Source: Marinococcus halophilus
GTDB taxonomy: Bacteria > Bacillota > Bacilli > Bacillales > Marinococcaceae
Length of the DNA stretch: 64,000 bases
Direction: 5' to 3'
Assembly (NCBI RefSeq): GCF_002265875.1
Contig: NZ_NPFA01000008.1
Coordinates: 5,127-69,126 of the forward strand
The position numbers were made by a program, and so were the translations under genes. The notes under the pieces are model-generated. The model saw only the letters and a list, made by a program, of their open reading frames with translations, searched no databases and was not told the origin of the DNA. Below, in pieces: positions 38,992 to 50,986 of this stretch (position 1 is its first letter; the number at the start of each line of letters is the position of its first letter).

Positions 38992-40227
38992 ATGCCTACC
39001 ACCCGCGAAGAAGCACTACATATTCACAAACAGAATCAAGGGAAACTCGAAACCGTATCGAAAGTACCGGTGAAAAATGGAAGAGATTTAAGCCTGGCAT
39101 ATTCTCCGGGAGTAGCTGAGCCCTGCAAAGAAATTTTTGATGATAAACAAAAAGTATTCGAATATACAATGAAGGGCAATATGGTGGCAGTCGTTTCTGA
39201 CGGCTCAGCCGTGCTTGGGCTGGGCAATATCGGCCCGGAAGCGTCTCTTCCGGTGATGGAAGGAAAAGCGGTTCTTTTTAAATCATTTGCCGGTGTGGAT
39301 GCTTTTCCTATCTGTCTTGAAACAAATGATGTAGATAAAATTGTAGAGACGGTAAAGTTAATGCAGCCAACATTTGGCGGTGTCAACCTGGAAGATATTG
39401 CAGCCCCTAACTGCTTCGTTATTGAAGAGCGCCTAAAAAAAGAAACAAATATTCCTGTATTTCATGACGATCAGCACGGCACAGCGATCGTTACCGTAGC
39501 CGGCTTGATCAATGCTTTGAAGCTCAATAAAAAGCATTTGTCTGAGATACGGGTAGTTATTAACGGGGCAGGATCAGCGGGAATTGCCATTATTAAGCTT
39601 CTGCGCCGTTTCGGGGTGAAGGATGTCATTTTATGCGATTCTAAAGGCGCTATTTATGAAGGCCGTCCGGAAGGCATGAACGACATGAAAGCAGAAGTCG
39701 CAAAAGTAACGAACAATGAGAATGTTTCCGGCGGGCTAAAAGAGGTCGTTCAGAACACAGACGTGTTTATAGGCGTTTCCGTAGCGGGAGTACTTTCAAA
39801 AGAAATGGTAGAGTCCATGAATGATGACCCGATCATTTTTGCGATGGCCAACCCGGACCCCGAGATCACACCGGATGATGCTAAAGACGCTGGGGCAAAA
39901 GTGATCGGTACCGGCCGTTCCGATTTTCCAAACCAGGTAAACAATGTGCTGGCCTTTCCGGGTATTTTTCGCGGAGCTCTCGATGTGAACGCCACTCACA
40001 TTAACGAAGATATGAAAAAAGCAGCTGTATACGCTATTGCAGAGCTGATTACGGAAGATGAACTGAACGAAGACTATGTAATTCCAAACCCGTTTGATCC
40101 AAGAGTCGCTCCGGAAGTAGCTGCGGCGGTGGCAAAAACAGCCATGGAAACAGGCGTGGCGAGGAAAAACGCCGATCCGGAGAAAATCAAAGAGAAAACC
40201 AGGGCTCTTTCCGATATTGAAGAATAA
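38992..40227 (+). CDS. ytsJ: NAD(P)-dependent malic enzyme
   Basis: Oxidative decarboxylation of malate to pyruvate; the B. subtilis counterpart YtsJ uses NADP. It is 411 aa from ATG 38992 behind AAGGAGAGTGGCAC; an in-frame ATG at 38971 lies before that ribosome site. LAYSPGVAEPCKEI, FHDDQHGTA (metal-binding Asp pair) and VINGAGSAGIAI (nucleotide fold) are present. No C-terminal phosphotransacetylase domain. It sits between dnaE and accD as in B. subtilis. Confidence 0.93.
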   Translation: MPTTREEALHIHKQNQGKLETVSKVPVKNGRDLSLAYSPGVAEPCKEIFDDKQKVFEYTMKGNMVAVVSDGSAVLGLGNIGPEASLPVMEGKAVLFKSFAGVDAFPICLETNDVDKIVETVKLMQPTFGGVNLEDIAAPNCFVIEERLKKETNIPVFHDDQHGTAIVTVAGLINALKLNKKHLSEIRVVINGAGSAGIAIIKLLRRFGVKDVILCDSKGAIYEGRPEGMNDMKAEVAKVTNNENVSGGLKEVVQNTDVFIGVSVAGVLSKEMVESMNDDPIIFAMANPDPEITPDDAKDAGAKVIGTGRSDFPNQVNNVLAFPGIFRGALDVNATHINEDMKKAAVYAIAELITEDELNEDYVIPNPFDPRVAPEVAAAVAKTAMETGVARKNADPEKIKEKTRALSDIEE

Positions 40228-40489
40228 TAAAGGCCTATAGACCTAACCATTGAAGATGTCTGGCTTTTCCTATGTATTAGAGCTTGTCTGTGATAAACTA
40301 TGTGGGAGACTAATAGCAGGAGCGATCGCTGACAAAACGGTCGCTCCTGATGTACGTCTGCAAATAAAACAACAGCGCTGCGTTATGTACACCAGCTGAA
40401 CGGTGAAATACATTCCGGGACGCTGCAGTCTGCTTGCGTTTCTATTATTTGCGGAGCAGCCAAGCATTAAATATGAAGAAGGTGTCTTT
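40228..40489. other. intergenic region before accD, with one hairpin
   Basis: 262 bp. AGGAGCGA (40318-40325) pairs with TCGCTCCT (40341-40348), a perfect 8-bp stem without a T run. No FapR-like palindrome was recognised. An accD open frame extends back to 40403, but without a ribosome site. Confidence 0.5.
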
Positions 40490-41338
40490 ATGATGATCAA
40501 AGATTTATTCAGTAAAAGGCGAAAATATGCTTCAATGCCGGCTGAAAGGGAACAGCCGAAAACCATGAACGAGGGCGTTATGACAAAATGTCCCAAATGC
40601 AAAACAATTGTTTATACAAAAGAATTAGTAAAACATGCCAATGTCTGTATGCATTGTGGTCATCATATGCCGATGACTCCTTCCGAACGGATTGATTTGA
40701 TCCTTGATGAGGATTCTTTTCACGAGCTGAACCCTCATATGGTCTCGGCAGACCCTCTGGAGTTTCCGGAATACAAGGAAAAGCTTGAAAAGGACCAGAA
40801 AAAAACCGGCCATAAGGAAGCTGTCGTCACAGGAGAAGGAACGATCGGCGGCACCCCGGTGGTCCTGGGCGTGATGGATCCGGCATTTCGGATGGGCAGT
40901 ATGGGCTCGGTAGTTGGAGAAAAAATCACCCGGGCAATCGAGCGGGCCCTTGACCTCCATGCCCCGTTCATTCTGTTTTCTGCTTCGGGCGGAGCCCGGA
41001 TGCAGGAAGGGATTCTCAGCCTCATGCAGATGGCTAAAACCAGCGCAGCACTGAAAAAAATGGATGAAGCAGGGCTTTTGTTTGTCTCAGTTATGACCCA
41101 TCCCACCACGGGGGGCGTTTCTGCAAGCTTCGCCTCTCTTGGGGATTATAATTTTGCCGAACCTGAAGCATTGATCGGCTTTGCCGGCAGAAGAATAATT
41201 GAACAGACGATCCGCCAAGAGCTTCCCGAAGATTTTCAGACAGCAGAATTTTTGCTTAAACACGGCCAGCTTGACAAGGTGCTACACAGGCAGGATATGA
41301 AAAACACTTTGTCTGCGATCGTGCAGATGCATACGTGA
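40490..41338 (+). CDS. accD: acetyl-CoA carboxylase carboxyltransferase, beta subunit
   Basis: Forms malonyl-CoA with AccA from carboxybiotin, the first step in fatty-acid synthesis. About 282 aa from ATG 40490 (or the ATG at 40493) after GAAGAAGG. The N-terminal zinc ribbon has CPKC and CMHC spaced 19 apart. Crotonase-fold carboxyltransferase motifs: [25 protein letters not shown]. Followed after 15 bp by accA. Confidence 0.97.
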   Translation: MMIKDLFSKRRKYASMPAEREQPKTMNEGVMTKCPKCKTIVYTKELVKHANVCMHCGHHMPMTPSERIDLILDEDSFHELNPHMVSADPLEFPEYKEKLEKDQKKTGHKEAVVTGEGTIGGTPVVLGVMDPAFRMGSMGSVVGEKITRAIERALDLHAPFILFSASGGARMQEGILSLMQMAKTSAALKKMDEAGLLFVSVMTHPTTGGVSASFASLGDYNFAEPEALIGFAGRRIIEQTIRQELPEDFQTAEFLLKHGQLDKVLHRQDMKNTLSAIVQMHT

Positions 41339-41353
41339 AGGGAGTCAGTGCCA

Positions 41354-42316
41354 ATGGAAAATCATCTTCCTTTTGAAAAACCAATCATGGAGCTCCGAAA
41401 CAAAATCGATGAATTAAAAAGCTTTACAGATGAGAAGGATATCGATTTAAGCGGAGAAATAGAGAAATTGGAACAGCGGCTAGAGCAGCTCGAAGCCGAA
41501 GTATATAACAATTTAAAGCCGTGGCAGCGTGTGCAGATCGCAAGGCACCCGGAGCGCCCCACCACTCTCGATTATATCGACAGTTTGTTTGAGCAATTCA
41601 TCGAATTGCATGGCGATCGTCTGTTTGGAGATGACGAAGCGATTGTTGGGGGCATCGCTTTTTTTGAAGGAAGCCCGGTGACTGTCATCGGCCATCAACG
41701 CGGACGAGATACGAAGGAAAACGTCCGCCGGAATTTCGGGATGCCGCATCCGGAAGGGTACCGCAAAGCGCTTCGGCTTATGAAGCAGGCGGAAAAATTT
41801 AACCGTCCGGTGATCTGTTTTGTCGATACGAAGGGCGCTTATCCTGGAAAAGCGGCGGAAGAGCGCGGCCAGAGTGAAGCCATTGCCCGGAATTTGATGG
41901 AAATGGCTGGCCTGAAAGTGCCGGTAATTAGTGTTGTTATCGGAGAAGGCGGCAGCGGAGGCGGGCTTGCGCTTGGAGTGGCGAACCATGTACATATGTT
42001 CGAAAATTCATGGTACTCGACCATCTCCCCTGAAGGTGCTTCCTCTATTTTATGGAAGGATGCTTCATATGCCCGGGAAGCTGCAGAAGCTATGCGTATT
42101 ACGGCTGGAGACTTACAAGAATTTGGTGTGGTTGATGAGATTGTGAAAGAACCCCGGGGAGGGGCGCATCATGATCCAAAAGAACAAACGGCTATTTTAC
42201 GGAAGACGCTTCAACAGTCTTTAAAGGACCTGCTTGTATTAACGCCGAATGAATTAATAGAATCAAGGTATGAAAAATTTAAGCAAATGGGCACGTTTGA
42301 AGAAAGTGATTTTTAG
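41354..42316 (+). CDS. accA: acetyl-CoA carboxylase carboxyltransferase, alpha subunit
   Basis: Partner of AccD in the carboxyltransferase heterotetramer. It is 320 aa. An N-terminal coiled coil (about 10-55) leads into [41 protein letters not shown] and [15 protein letters not shown] 41354 is chosen, about nine bases after AAGGGAG; GTG 41348 is too close to it. Ends the accDA pair with a terminator before pfkA. Confidence 0.96.
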   Translation: MENHLPFEKPIMELRNKIDELKSFTDEKDIDLSGEIEKLEQRLEQLEAEVYNNLKPWQRVQIARHPERPTTLDYIDSLFEQFIELHGDRLFGDDEAIVGGIAFFEGSPVTVIGHQRGRDTKENVRRNFGMPHPEGYRKALRLMKQAEKFNRPVICFVDTKGAYPGKAAEERGQSEAIARNLMEMAGLKVPVISVVIGEGGSGGGLALGVANHVHMFENSWYSTISPEGASSILWKDASYAREAAEAMRITAGDLQEFGVVDEIVKEPRGGAHHDPKEQTAILRKTLQQSLKDLLVLTPNELIESRYEKFKQMGTFEESDF

Positions 42317-42317
42317 G

Positions 42318-42341
42318 AAAGCGCCGGGTGGCGCTTTTTTT
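42318..42341 (+). terminator. accDA terminator
   Basis: AAAGCGCC and GGCGCTTT pair around GGGT, with a run of T. Confidence 0.85.
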
Positions 42342-42350
42342 GTGAAATAG

Positions 42351-43484
<1,134 letters not shown>

Positions 43485-43568
43485 TTCCGGGGCAAAGGCT
43501 TTACCGCGGATGAAAAGTTTCTATGATACAATAAACTAGGATTTCAGAGAGAGAACAGGAGGAAGATC

Positions 43569-45323
43569 ATGCGAAAAACAAAGATTGTATGCACGATAGG
43601 ACCGGCAAGTGAAGCGCCGGAAACGCTGGAAAAATTAATTAAAAACGGGATGAATGTAGCGAGGCTTAATTTTTCCCATGGGGATTTTGATGAGCATCAG
43701 GCCCGGATTGACAGCATTCGCGAAGTTTCTGCCCGGCTGAAGAAAAATGTGGCAATACTGCTTGACACAAAGGGGCCGGAAGTACGTACTCATACGATGG
43801 AAGGCGGCGCCATCCAGCTTGAAAAGGGACAGCCGTTGATCATCAGCACGGAAGAAGTCGTCGGCACAACAGAAAAAATCTCCGTTACTCACGGTGGTTT
43901 AACCGAAGATATGGAAGTCGGCAAAAAAATTCTTCTCGATGACGGACTGATTGAGCTTGAAGTAACCGGTATCGAAGACAAAGAAGTTCATACGAAAGTG
44001 CTGAATAACGGCGAACTGAAAAACAAAAAAGGCGTTAACCTCCCGAACGTGAAGGTCAATCTGCCAGGCATAACAGAAAAAGATGCGGATGACATCGAAT
44101 TCGGAATTAGAAATAACGTCGACTTTATTGCCGCTTCATTTGTACGCCGGGCTTCTGATGTTTTGGAAATTCGCGAGCTCCTGGAAAAACACGGAGCAGA
44201 AGATACGTTCATCGTGCCGAAAATTGAGAACCAGGAAGGCATCGACAACGTCGAGGAAATTCTTGAAGTGTCCGACGGGTTGATGGTGGCGCGCGGAGAC
44301 ATGGGCGTTGAAATTCCGCCTGAGGAAGTGCCGCTTGTACAAAAGCGCCTGATTAAACGCTGCAACTTCCTCGCCAAGCCGGTAATTACAGCTACGCAGA
44401 TGCTTGATTCGATGCAGCATAACCCACGCCCGACGAGGGCGGAAGCAAGTGACGTGGCAAATGCCATTTTTGATGGTACAGACGCTATCATGCTTTCCGG
44501 AGAAACAGCAGCGGGAGATTATCCGGTGGAATCAGTAGAAACCATGAGCAATATTGCGCTGAGAGCAGAGTCTTCGCTGCAGTACCGCAATACACTGGAC
44601 GAAAAAACAAAAGAAAGCAAGCCTTCAATTACCAACTCCATTGGGCAGTCCGTAGCCTACACCGCCCATTCGCTGAATGCTTCGGCGATTCTTACCGCTA
44701 CCGAAAGCGGGTATACCGCACGTATTGTTTCGAAATATCGTCCGGAGTCGCCGATTATTGCGGTTACAAGCAATGAACGCGTCTACCGCCGGCTTGCGCT
44801 AATCTGGGGCGTCCAGGGACTGTTGGGCACGAAATCCAGTACCACCGATGAAATGCTTGATGTAACTGTAAGCAAGGCTCTATCAGAAGAACTCGTCAGC
44901 CGCGGAGATCTTGTTGTTATTTCTGCCGGGGTGCCTGTAGGAGAAACGGGAACAACCAACCTGATGAAAGTTCACGTAATCGGTGAAACGGTCGCCAAAG
45001 GACAGGGCATTGGCCGTTACACCGCAGCGGGAAGAGTAGTCGTTGCCGGAAGCGCAGAAGAAGCAAACGCCAAAATGACAGAAGGCGCCGTGCTCGTCAC
45101 CCAGGCAACAGACAAAGACATGATGCCAGCCGTTGAAAAAGCGTTGGCAGTTGTCACAGAAGAAGGAGGATTAACCTCCCACGCCGCGGTGGTAGGCTTG
45201 AACCTGGGTATTCCTGTAGTAGTTGGTGTAGAAGAAGCCAGAAGCTTATTTGAAGACGGCGAAGAAATTACTGTCGATGCTTCAAGAGGCGACATTTACC
45301 GCGGGCACGCCAGTGTGCTGTAA
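43569..45323 (+). CDS. pyk: pyruvate kinase with C-terminal PEP-utiliser domain
   Basis: Makes pyruvate and ATP from phosphoenolpyruvate. It is 584 aa, the longer Bacillus form. [10 protein letters not shown] and [10 protein letters not shown] open the barrel; IENQEGIDN and [14 protein letters not shown] give the Lys/Glu/Asp active site. Residues from about 475 form the extra domain of the PEP-synthase mobile type ([21 protein letters not shown]) with the conserved His. Transcribed with pfkA. Confidence 0.97.
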   Translation: MRKTKIVCTIGPASEAPETLEKLIKNGMNVARLNFSHGDFDEHQARIDSIREVSARLKKNVAILLDTKGPEVRTHTMEGGAIQLEKGQPLIISTEEVVGTTEKISVTHGGLTEDMEVGKKILLDDGLIELEVTGIEDKEVHTKVLNNGELKNKKGVNLPNVKVNLPGITEKDADDIEFGIRNNVDFIAASFVRRASDVLEIRELLEKHGAEDTFIVPKIENQEGIDNVEEILEVSDGLMVARGDMGVEIPPEEVPLVQKRLIKRCNFLAKPVITATQMLDSMQHNPRPTRAEASDVANAIFDGTDAIMLSGETAAGDYPVESVETMSNIALRAESSLQYRNTLDEKTKESKPSITNSIGQSVAYTAHSLNASAILTATESGYTARIVSKYRPESPIIAVTSNERVYRRLALIWGVQGLLGTKSSTTDEMLDVTVSKALSEELVSRGDLVVISAGVPVGETGTTNLMKVHVIGETVAKGQGIGRYTAAGRVVVAGSAEEANAKMTEGAVLVTQATDKDMMPAVEKALAVVTEEGGLTSHAAVVGLNLGIPVVVGVEEARSLFEDGEEITVDASRGDIYRGHASVL

Positions 45324-45408
45324 GCGGTTCTGATTATTCTTTTTGGTCTTGCGGCGCCTGAGTTACGCCGGGGGCTGGATAAAAACTTAAACGAAGGGGG
45401 GCGGGCAG

Positions 45409-45807
45409 ATGGCTAAATGGTTTTTATTACTGCTGATTATTATACCGGCTGCAGAAGTAGGGGTGCTAATATTAGCCGGCAATACGATTGGTATATGGCC
45501 GACAATTGCACTCATTATTGCAACCGGCCTGCTTGGGGCCTGGCTGGCGAAACGGGAAGGCCTGCAGGTGTTCCGTACGCTGCAGCTGCAGACACAGCGG
45601 GGAGAAATGCCTGGAGATATTGTCCTCGATGGTGTATGTATTCTTGTCGGCGGTACGCTGTTGCTCACCCCAGGCTTTATCACAGACGCTCTTGGCTTCA
45701 GCCTGTTGATCCCGTGGTCGAGAAGAGGAATGAAAGCTGTGTTAAAGAGATGGTTTAAAAAAATGGTAGATAACGGGAATATAAGAGTAATGGGGCGCAG
45801 GTGGTAA
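45409..45807 (+). CDS. fxsA: FxsA-family membrane protein
   Basis: Small inner-membrane protein of unclear function; FxsA overproduction in E. coli relieves F-plasmid phage T7 exclusion. It is 132 aa. Three membrane segments at about 5-25, 30-48 and 70-95, then a basic tail RRGMKAVLKRWFKK. ATG after AAGGGGGGCGGGCAG. Located after pyk as in B. subtilis (ytzA). Confidence 0.88.
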   Translation: MAKWFLLLLIIIPAAEVGVLILAGNTIGIWPTIALIIATGLLGAWLAKREGLQVFRTLQLQTQRGEMPGDIVLDGVCILVGGTLLLTPGFITDALGFSLLIPWSRRGMKAVLKRWFKKMVDNGNIRVMGRRW

Positions 45808-45925
45808 TCCTGACGCCCCGCCCGCCCGATTGAAACTTCTGAAAACTTTCCGGGCGCACATGACATGAAATTGTCAAATGTGGTAGGATTATTAGGAGCG
45901 TTTAATTTGGAAGGATGACCATGCA

Positions 45926-46399
45926 TTGTTATCGCAAGCCTCAGTTTTTTTACTTATACTGCTTGCGGTGGGAATTTTCGCAAAAAACCAGTCGCTAATT
46001 GTAGCCGTTGCTGCTTTAATTGTTATTAAATGGACAGGGCTGGGCGATAAAATATTTCCGTTTATGCAGGCAAAAGGCATTGAAATTGCTGTTACTATTT
46101 TGACGTTTGCGGTTCTGGTTCCTATTGCTACCGGGGATATTGGCTTTCGCCAGCTCGGCGAAGCAGTTCGTTCCTATTATGCATGGATTGCGCTTGCTTC
46201 AGGCATTCTGGTGGCTCTTATCGCCAAGGGGGGTGTAGAGCTGCTTCAGAGCGACCCGCATATTACCACTGCACTAGTGCTTGGAACTATATTAGCAGTA
46301 GCTCTGTTTAACGGTATAGCCGTCGGCCCTCTAATCGGGGCTGGCATCGCATATATTGCGATGAGAGCCGTAGAGTGGTTTTCCTCTCTCGGTGGATAA
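45926..46399 (+). CDS. ytwI: DUF441/UPF0756 membrane protein (YtwI-like)
   Basis: Unknown-function membrane protein. It is 157 aa with four strongly hydrophobic segments covering most of the chain. The start is TTG at 45926, eight bases after AAGGATGA; the ATG at 45921 is in another frame. Same position (pyk-fxsA-ytwI) as in B. subtilis, but ytvI, which follows there, is absent here. Confidence 0.85.
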   Translation: MLSQASVFLLILLAVGIFAKNQSLIVAVAALIVIKWTGLGDKIFPFMQAKGIEIAVTILTFAVLVPIATGDIGFRQLGEAVRSYYAWIALASGILVALIAKGGVELLQSDPHITTALVLGTILAVALFNGIAVGPLIGAGIAYIAMRAVEWFSSLGG

Positions 46400-46570
46400 C
46401 GGCTGAATAACAGCCGGGGTGTTTCTCCGGCTGCCTAAACAGGGAAATAGTCATTATTGTGTACACAATTGAATGCGCTACACCTCCAAAAAGTAGCAGT
46501 ACAATGGGTTTTTATGACAAAAACAGACCAACCGTTCTGTTTTGAAACGTATGTTTTATTAAAAGGAAAA

Positions 46571-46606
46571 TGTAAGCATTTTCTTCTTCGGTACATACGT
46601 TATACT
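46571..46606 (+). promoter_or_regulatory. citZ promoter with candidate CcpA (cre) site
   Basis: TGTAAGCATTTTCT (46571-46584) is a near match to the cre pattern TGWAARCGYTWNCW, with A for the central G. It overlaps the expected -35 region of a promoter with TATACT at 46601-46606. Carbon catabolite repression of citZ by CcpA is known in B. subtilis. Confidence 0.45.
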
Positions 46607-46632
46607 TTTTGAATTAAAGGAGAGATTGTGTA

Positions 46633-47748
46633 ATGAGTTCAACTCGTGGTTTAGAAGGCGTTGTAGCTACAACTTCCAGTGTCAGCTCCATTGTTGATGA
46701 TGTGTTAAAGTATCAGGGATATCATATTGATGACCTGACAGAGCATGCATCTTTTGAAGAAGTTATTTACCTGCTTTGGTACGGAGAGCTTCCAAACAAA
46801 GAAGAATATAACAACTTCCGCCAGTCGCTCATGGATAATATGAGCGTTCCGGATGAGGTCTTTGATTATATGAAACAGTATTCAGTTGATAAAGTGCGTC
46901 CTATGGCTGCCCTTCGTACTGCAGTGTCCCAGTTAAGCTTATATGACAGTGAAGCTGACGACATGAGCGAAGAAGCAAACCAGCGCAAAGCTGTGCGTCT
47001 GCAGTCACAAATTCTATCTCTCGTCACAGGCTTTGCAAGAATTCGAAAAGGTAAAGATCCAATCAAACCCGATCCTGCACTGAGCTTTTCGGCAAACTTT
47101 ATGTATATGCTAAACGGAGAAGAGCCAGATGAAACGTCCATCAAAGCATTTAACAAAGCGATGATCCTGCATGCCGACCACGAGCTGAATGCTTCAACCT
47201 TTACCGCCCGTGTATGTGTGGCTACCCTTTCGGATATGTACTCTGGAGTCACAGCTGCTATCGGGGCATTAAAAGGCCCGCTTCACGGTGGCGCCAACGA
47301 GCGTGTGATGGAAATGCTTACAGAAATCGGCACTCCTGAAAATGTAGACAGTCATGTGCAGAAGCTTCTTGATAACAAAGAAAAGATTATGGGCTTTGGC
47401 CACCGGGTATATAAAACCGGTGATCCGCGTGCCAAGCATCTGCGCGAAATGTCCCGCCAGCTGACAGAAGTGACCGGAGAATCGAAATGGTATGACATGT
47501 CGATGAAGGTTGAAGAAAAAATTGAAAATGAAAAAGGATTGCTGCCAAACGTGGACTTCTTCTCGGCGTCCGTATATCACAGTCTCGGCATCGACCATGA
47601 CTTGTTCACGCCAATTTTTGCTGTCAGCCGCACGTCCGGATGGATTGCCCATATTCTTGAGCAGTATGAAAACAATCGTTTAATCCGTCCGCGCGCCGAA
47701 TACGTTGGCCCGGAAAACAAAAAGTATGTTTCTCTTGAAGAGCGGTAA
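46633..47748 (+). CDS. citZ: citrate synthase
   Basis: Condenses acetyl-CoA and oxaloacetate at the entry of the TCA cycle. It is 371 aa. Catalytic histidines lie in GPLHGGANERVME and GFGHRVYKTGDPRAK; the active-site Asp is in NVDFFSASVYHSLG. RGLEGVVATTSSVSSI is the usual start. First gene of the citZ-icd-mdh operon. Confidence 0.97.
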   Translation: MSSTRGLEGVVATTSSVSSIVDDVLKYQGYHIDDLTEHASFEEVIYLLWYGELPNKEEYNNFRQSLMDNMSVPDEVFDYMKQYSVDKVRPMAALRTAVSQLSLYDSEADDMSEEANQRKAVRLQSQILSLVTGFARIRKGKDPIKPDPALSFSANFMYMLNGEEPDETSIKAFNKAMILHADHELNASTFTARVCVATLSDMYSGVTAAIGALKGPLHGGANERVMEMLTEIGTPENVDSHVQKLLDNKEKIMGFGHRVYKTGDPRAKHLREMSRQLTEVTGESKWYDMSMKVEEKIENEKGLLPNVDFFSASVYHSLGIDHDLFTPIFAVSRTSGWIAHILEQYENNRLIRPRAEYVGPENKKYVSLEER

Positions 47749-47800
47749 GAAAGACTTTAAAAAGCAGCACTTCGCTTGTCTTGCTTTCAGCTTCAGCAGC

Positions 47801-47824
47801 CCCGGGCACGGTCCAGTGCCCGGG
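47801..47824 (+). other. GC-rich hairpin between citZ and icd
   Basis: CCCGGGCAC and GTGCCCGGG form a perfect 9-bp stem around GGTCCA. No T run follows. It could be an attenuator or a stabilising element that sets citZ and icd mRNA levels apart. Confidence 0.6.
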
Positions 47825-47862
47825 AAAAGTAAAGGTTTATTATATTAAAGGAGGATTTATTC

Positions 47863-49131
47863 ATGTCTAATGGAGAAAAAATTCAAACTAGTAATGGTAA
47901 CTTAACGGTGCCAAACGAACCGATTATTCCGTATATCGAAGGGGACGGCATCGGCCCGGACATCTGGGCAGCAGCGGAGAAAGTATTGGATGCAGCTGTA
48001 GAAAAAGCCTATAACGGAGAAAAGAAAATTCATTGGAAAGAAATCCTTGTAGGACAGAAAGCTTATGACAAAACAGGCGAATGGCTTCCGGAAGAATCCC
48101 TGGATGCTATCCGTGAATACTTAATCGCTATTAAAGGCCCACTCACTACTCCTATCGGTGGAGGCATCCGTTCCCTGAACGTGGCGCTGCGCCAAAAGCT
48201 TGACCTGTTTACGTGCCTGCGCCCGGTTCAGCACTTTACAGGAGTGCCTTCTCCAGTGAAGCGCCCGGAAGACGTCAACATGGTGATTTTCCGTGAAAAT
48301 ACAGAAGATATCTATGCCGGCATTGAATTCCAGGAAGGCACGGATGAAGTGAAAAAAGTAATCGACTTCCTGCAAAACGAAATGGGATCCGAAAACATCC
48401 GTTTCCCTGAAACATCCGGAATCGGCGTAAAACCTGTTTCCAAAGAAGGTACTGAGCGTCTCGTGCGTGCGTCAATTCAATACGCTCTTGATGAAGGCCG
48501 TGAAAGTGTAACCCTCGTACACAAGGGTAATATCATGAAGTTTACAGAAGGCTCCTTCAAAAACTGGGGTTACGACCTTGCGGAGCGTGAATTCGGGGAT
48601 AAAGTCTTCACATGGCGCGAATACGATGAAATCGTAGAAAAAGAAGGCAAAGAAGCAGGAAATGCTGCCCAGGATAAAGCGGTAAGTGAAGGCAAAATCA
48701 TTGTAAAAGATGCTATCGCAGACATCTTCCTGCAGCAGATTCTGACACGTCCGAAAGAGTTTGATGTAGTAGCCACGATGAACTTGAACGGCGACTATGT
48801 TTCCGACGCCCTCGCTGCACAGGTTGGCGGTATTGGTATTGCGCCGGGCGCCAACATCAACTATGAGACAGGGCACGCTATTTTCGAAGCGACACACGGC
48901 ACAGCGCCAAAATACGCCGGCCTGGACAAAGTAAATCCATCTTCTGTAATCCTGTCCGGTGAACTGCTCCTTCGTCACCTTGGCTGGAATGAAGCTGCCG
49001 AGCTTGTGCTTCAATCCATGGACAAAACCATCGGAAGCAAAGTCGTTACTTATGACTTCGCACGCCTGATGGACGGAGCAAAAGAAGTGAAGTGCTCTGA
49101 GTTCGGTGACGCTCTAATCAGCAATATGTAA
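47863..49131 (+). CDS. icd: isocitrate dehydrogenase (NADP-type)
   Basis: Oxidative decarboxylation of isocitrate to 2-oxoglutarate. It is 422 aa. [32 protein letters not shown] (phosphorylation-site region), [15 protein letters not shown] and [19 protein letters not shown] are class signatures. HGTAPKYAG and the adjacent loop are as in NADP-dependent bacterial enzymes. AAGGAGG upstream; 29 bp before mdh. Confidence 0.97.
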   Translation: MSNGEKIQTSNGNLTVPNEPIIPYIEGDGIGPDIWAAAEKVLDAAVEKAYNGEKKIHWKEILVGQKAYDKTGEWLPEESLDAIREYLIAIKGPLTTPIGGGIRSLNVALRQKLDLFTCLRPVQHFTGVPSPVKRPEDVNMVIFRENTEDIYAGIEFQEGTDEVKKVIDFLQNEMGSENIRFPETSGIGVKPVSKEGTERLVRASIQYALDEGRESVTLVHKGNIMKFTEGSFKNWGYDLAEREFGDKVFTWREYDEIVEKEGKEAGNAAQDKAVSEGKIIVKDAIADIFLQQILTRPKEFDVVATMNLNGDYVSDALAAQVGGIGIAPGANINYETGHAIFEATHGTAPKYAGLDKVNPSSVILSGELLLRHLGWNEAAELVLQSMDKTIGSKVVTYDFARLMDGAKEVKCSEFGDALISNM

Positions 49132-49160
49132 TCCAATCAATTGATAGGAGATGAGCACGC

Positions 49161-50105
49161 ATGGCTATTACGCGCAGAAAAGTATCAGTTATAGGAGGCG
49201 GCTTTACAGGCGCTACTACGGCTCTTATGGTTGCCCAGAAAGAGCTCGGGGATGTAGTGCTTGTAGATGTCCCGGACAATGAAGGACCGACAAAAGGGAA
49301 AGCACTCGATATGCTCGAGTCGACTCCGGTAAATGGGTCGGATGTTAATGTGACCGGCACCTCGGATTACGCTGATACAGCTGGGTCGGACATTGTCGTA
49401 ATTACAGCAGGTATTGCAAGAAAGCCGGGAATGAGCCGGGATGATCTGATTAATACAAATGCAAAAATCATGAAATCTGTCACAAAAGAAATTGTGAAAC
49501 ATTCACCGGAATGCATTATTGTCGTGCTCACGAATCCGGCAGATGCAATGACGTATGCTGTGTATAAAGAATCCGGCTTCCCTAAAAACCGTGTTATCGG
49601 CCAGTCCGGGGTGCTCGATACGGCACGTTTCCGCACATTTGTTGCCCAGGAGACCGGTATTTCTGTGGAAGACATCCAGGGATTCGTTCTTGGGGGCCAC
49701 GGAGATGACATGGTACCGCTGATCCGTTATTCGAACGCTGGCGGAGTGCCGCTGACTAAGCTCATATCCCAGGAACGTATTGACGCCATTATTGAACGCA
49801 CACGCAAGGGCGGAGGAGAAATTGTGCAGCTTCTTGGTAATGGAAGTGCGTACTATGCCCCTGCTGCTGCTCTTACAGAAATGGTCGAAGCTATTTTGAA
49901 GGATAAAAAGCGCGTGCTCCCATCTATTGCTTATCTTGAAGGCGAATATGGATATGATGATCTTTACCTCGGAGTCCCGACCATTCTTGGCGGTAACGGA
50001 CTGGAAAAAATTATCGAGCTCGAGCTGACAGAGGAAGAACAAAACCAATTGAATACTTCTGCTGATTCTGTTCGTGATGTCATGAAGGCCTTACCGAACG
50101 ATTAA
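49161..50105 (+). CDS. mdh: malate dehydrogenase
   Basis: Interconverts malate and oxaloacetate with NAD. It is 314 aa, of the LDH-like MDH type found in Bacillus. Cofactor loop [15 protein letters not shown], catalytic motif [11 protein letters not shown] and substrate-binding Arg loop [11 protein letters not shown] are present. Last gene of the citZ operon, with a terminator after it. Confidence 0.97.
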   Translation: MAITRRKVSVIGGGFTGATTALMVAQKELGDVVLVDVPDNEGPTKGKALDMLESTPVNGSDVNVTGTSDYADTAGSDIVVITAGIARKPGMSRDDLINTNAKIMKSVTKEIVKHSPECIIVVLTNPADAMTYAVYKESGFPKNRVIGQSGVLDTARFRTFVAQETGISVEDIQGFVLGGHGDDMVPLIRYSNAGGVPLTKLISQERIDAIIERTRKGGGEIVQLLGNGSAYYAPAAALTEMVEAILKDKKRVLPSIAYLEGEYGYDDLYLGVPTILGGNGLEKIIELELTEEEQNQLNTSADSVRDVMKALPND

Positions 50106-50119
50106 AGAAGTACTGCGGG

Positions 50120-50149
50120 CTGCCTGTATCGTACAGGCAGTCTTTTTTT
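50120..50149 (+). terminator. citZ-icd-mdh terminator
   Basis: CTGCCTGTA and TACAGGCAG pair around TCG, followed by TCTTTTTTT. Confidence 0.9.
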
Positions 50150-50275
50150 GCTTGCAGACGAAAAGCGATAAACATTGAGCTGTACTGTTCGCTTATAGTA
50201 TGATGAATGTGACAGATGCAGCAGCTCGGGAAAATAATCAGGGCCAAGGGGGGCGCTGAGAGGCGGAGGGTTCAT

Positions 50276-50986
50276 ATGGCAACAAGGTTGTTGGTAGTAG
50301 ACGATGAAGAATCTATCGTAACGCTGTTAAAATACAATCTCGAACAGTCGGGATACACGGTGGATACCGCTTATGACGGCGTGGAAGCAATCCGGAAAGC
50401 ACAGCAGGTAAAGTACGATTTAATTGTGCTGGATCTGATGATTCCAGAGATCGACGGCCTCGAGGTGTGCCGGAAAATCCGGACTGAAAAAATACAGGTT
50501 CCAATATTGATGCTTACTGCAAAAGACGAAGAATTTGATAAAGTGCTCGGTCTTGAACTTGGAGCCGATGATTATATGACAAAGCCGTTCAGCCCGCGCG
50601 AGCTGGTCGCCCGTGTTAAGGCCATCATGCGTAGAGTGGACTATTCCGGGCAGGAAACGGAAATGGAAAAAATAGAAAGTAAAACCATCGGTCACTTAAC
50701 AGTATATCCGGAAAATTATGAAGCATACGTGCAGGAAGAAGCACTTGAACTGACTCCGAAAGAATTTGAACTGCTCGTCTACTTAATTAATCATAAAGGC
50801 CGGGTGCTTACGCGTGACCAGCTATTGAATGCAGTATGGAATTACGAATTTGTCGGAGACACGAGAATTGTCGATGTACATATTAGTCATCTACGTGAAA
50901 AAATTGAACCGAATACGAAAAAACCGGTATACATCAAAACAGTCCGTGGTCTTGGCTATAAATTTGAGGAGCCCGCGCCTGCATGA
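50276..50986 (+). CDS. phoP: phosphate-response regulator PhoP
   Basis: OmpR-type DNA-binding response regulator for phosphate limitation. It is 236 aa from ATG 50276 (GGCGGAGGG upstream). Receiver: VVDDEES acidic pocket, phospho-Asp in DLIVLDLMIP, Thr in MLTAKDEE, Lys in YMTKPFSPREL. Winged helix: LTPKEFELLVYLINHKGRV and VDVHISHLREKIE. Overlaps phoR by 4 bp. Confidence 0.95.
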   Translation: MATRLLVVDDEESIVTLLKYNLEQSGYTVDTAYDGVEAIRKAQQVKYDLIVLDLMIPEIDGLEVCRKIRTEKIQVPILMLTAKDEEFDKVLGLELGADDYMTKPFSPRELVARVKAIMRRVDYSGQETEMEKIESKTIGHLTVYPENYEAYVQEEALELTPKEFELLVYLINHKGRVLTRDQLLNAVWNYEFVGDTRIVDVHISHLREKIEPNTKKPVYIKTVRGLGYKFEEPAPA

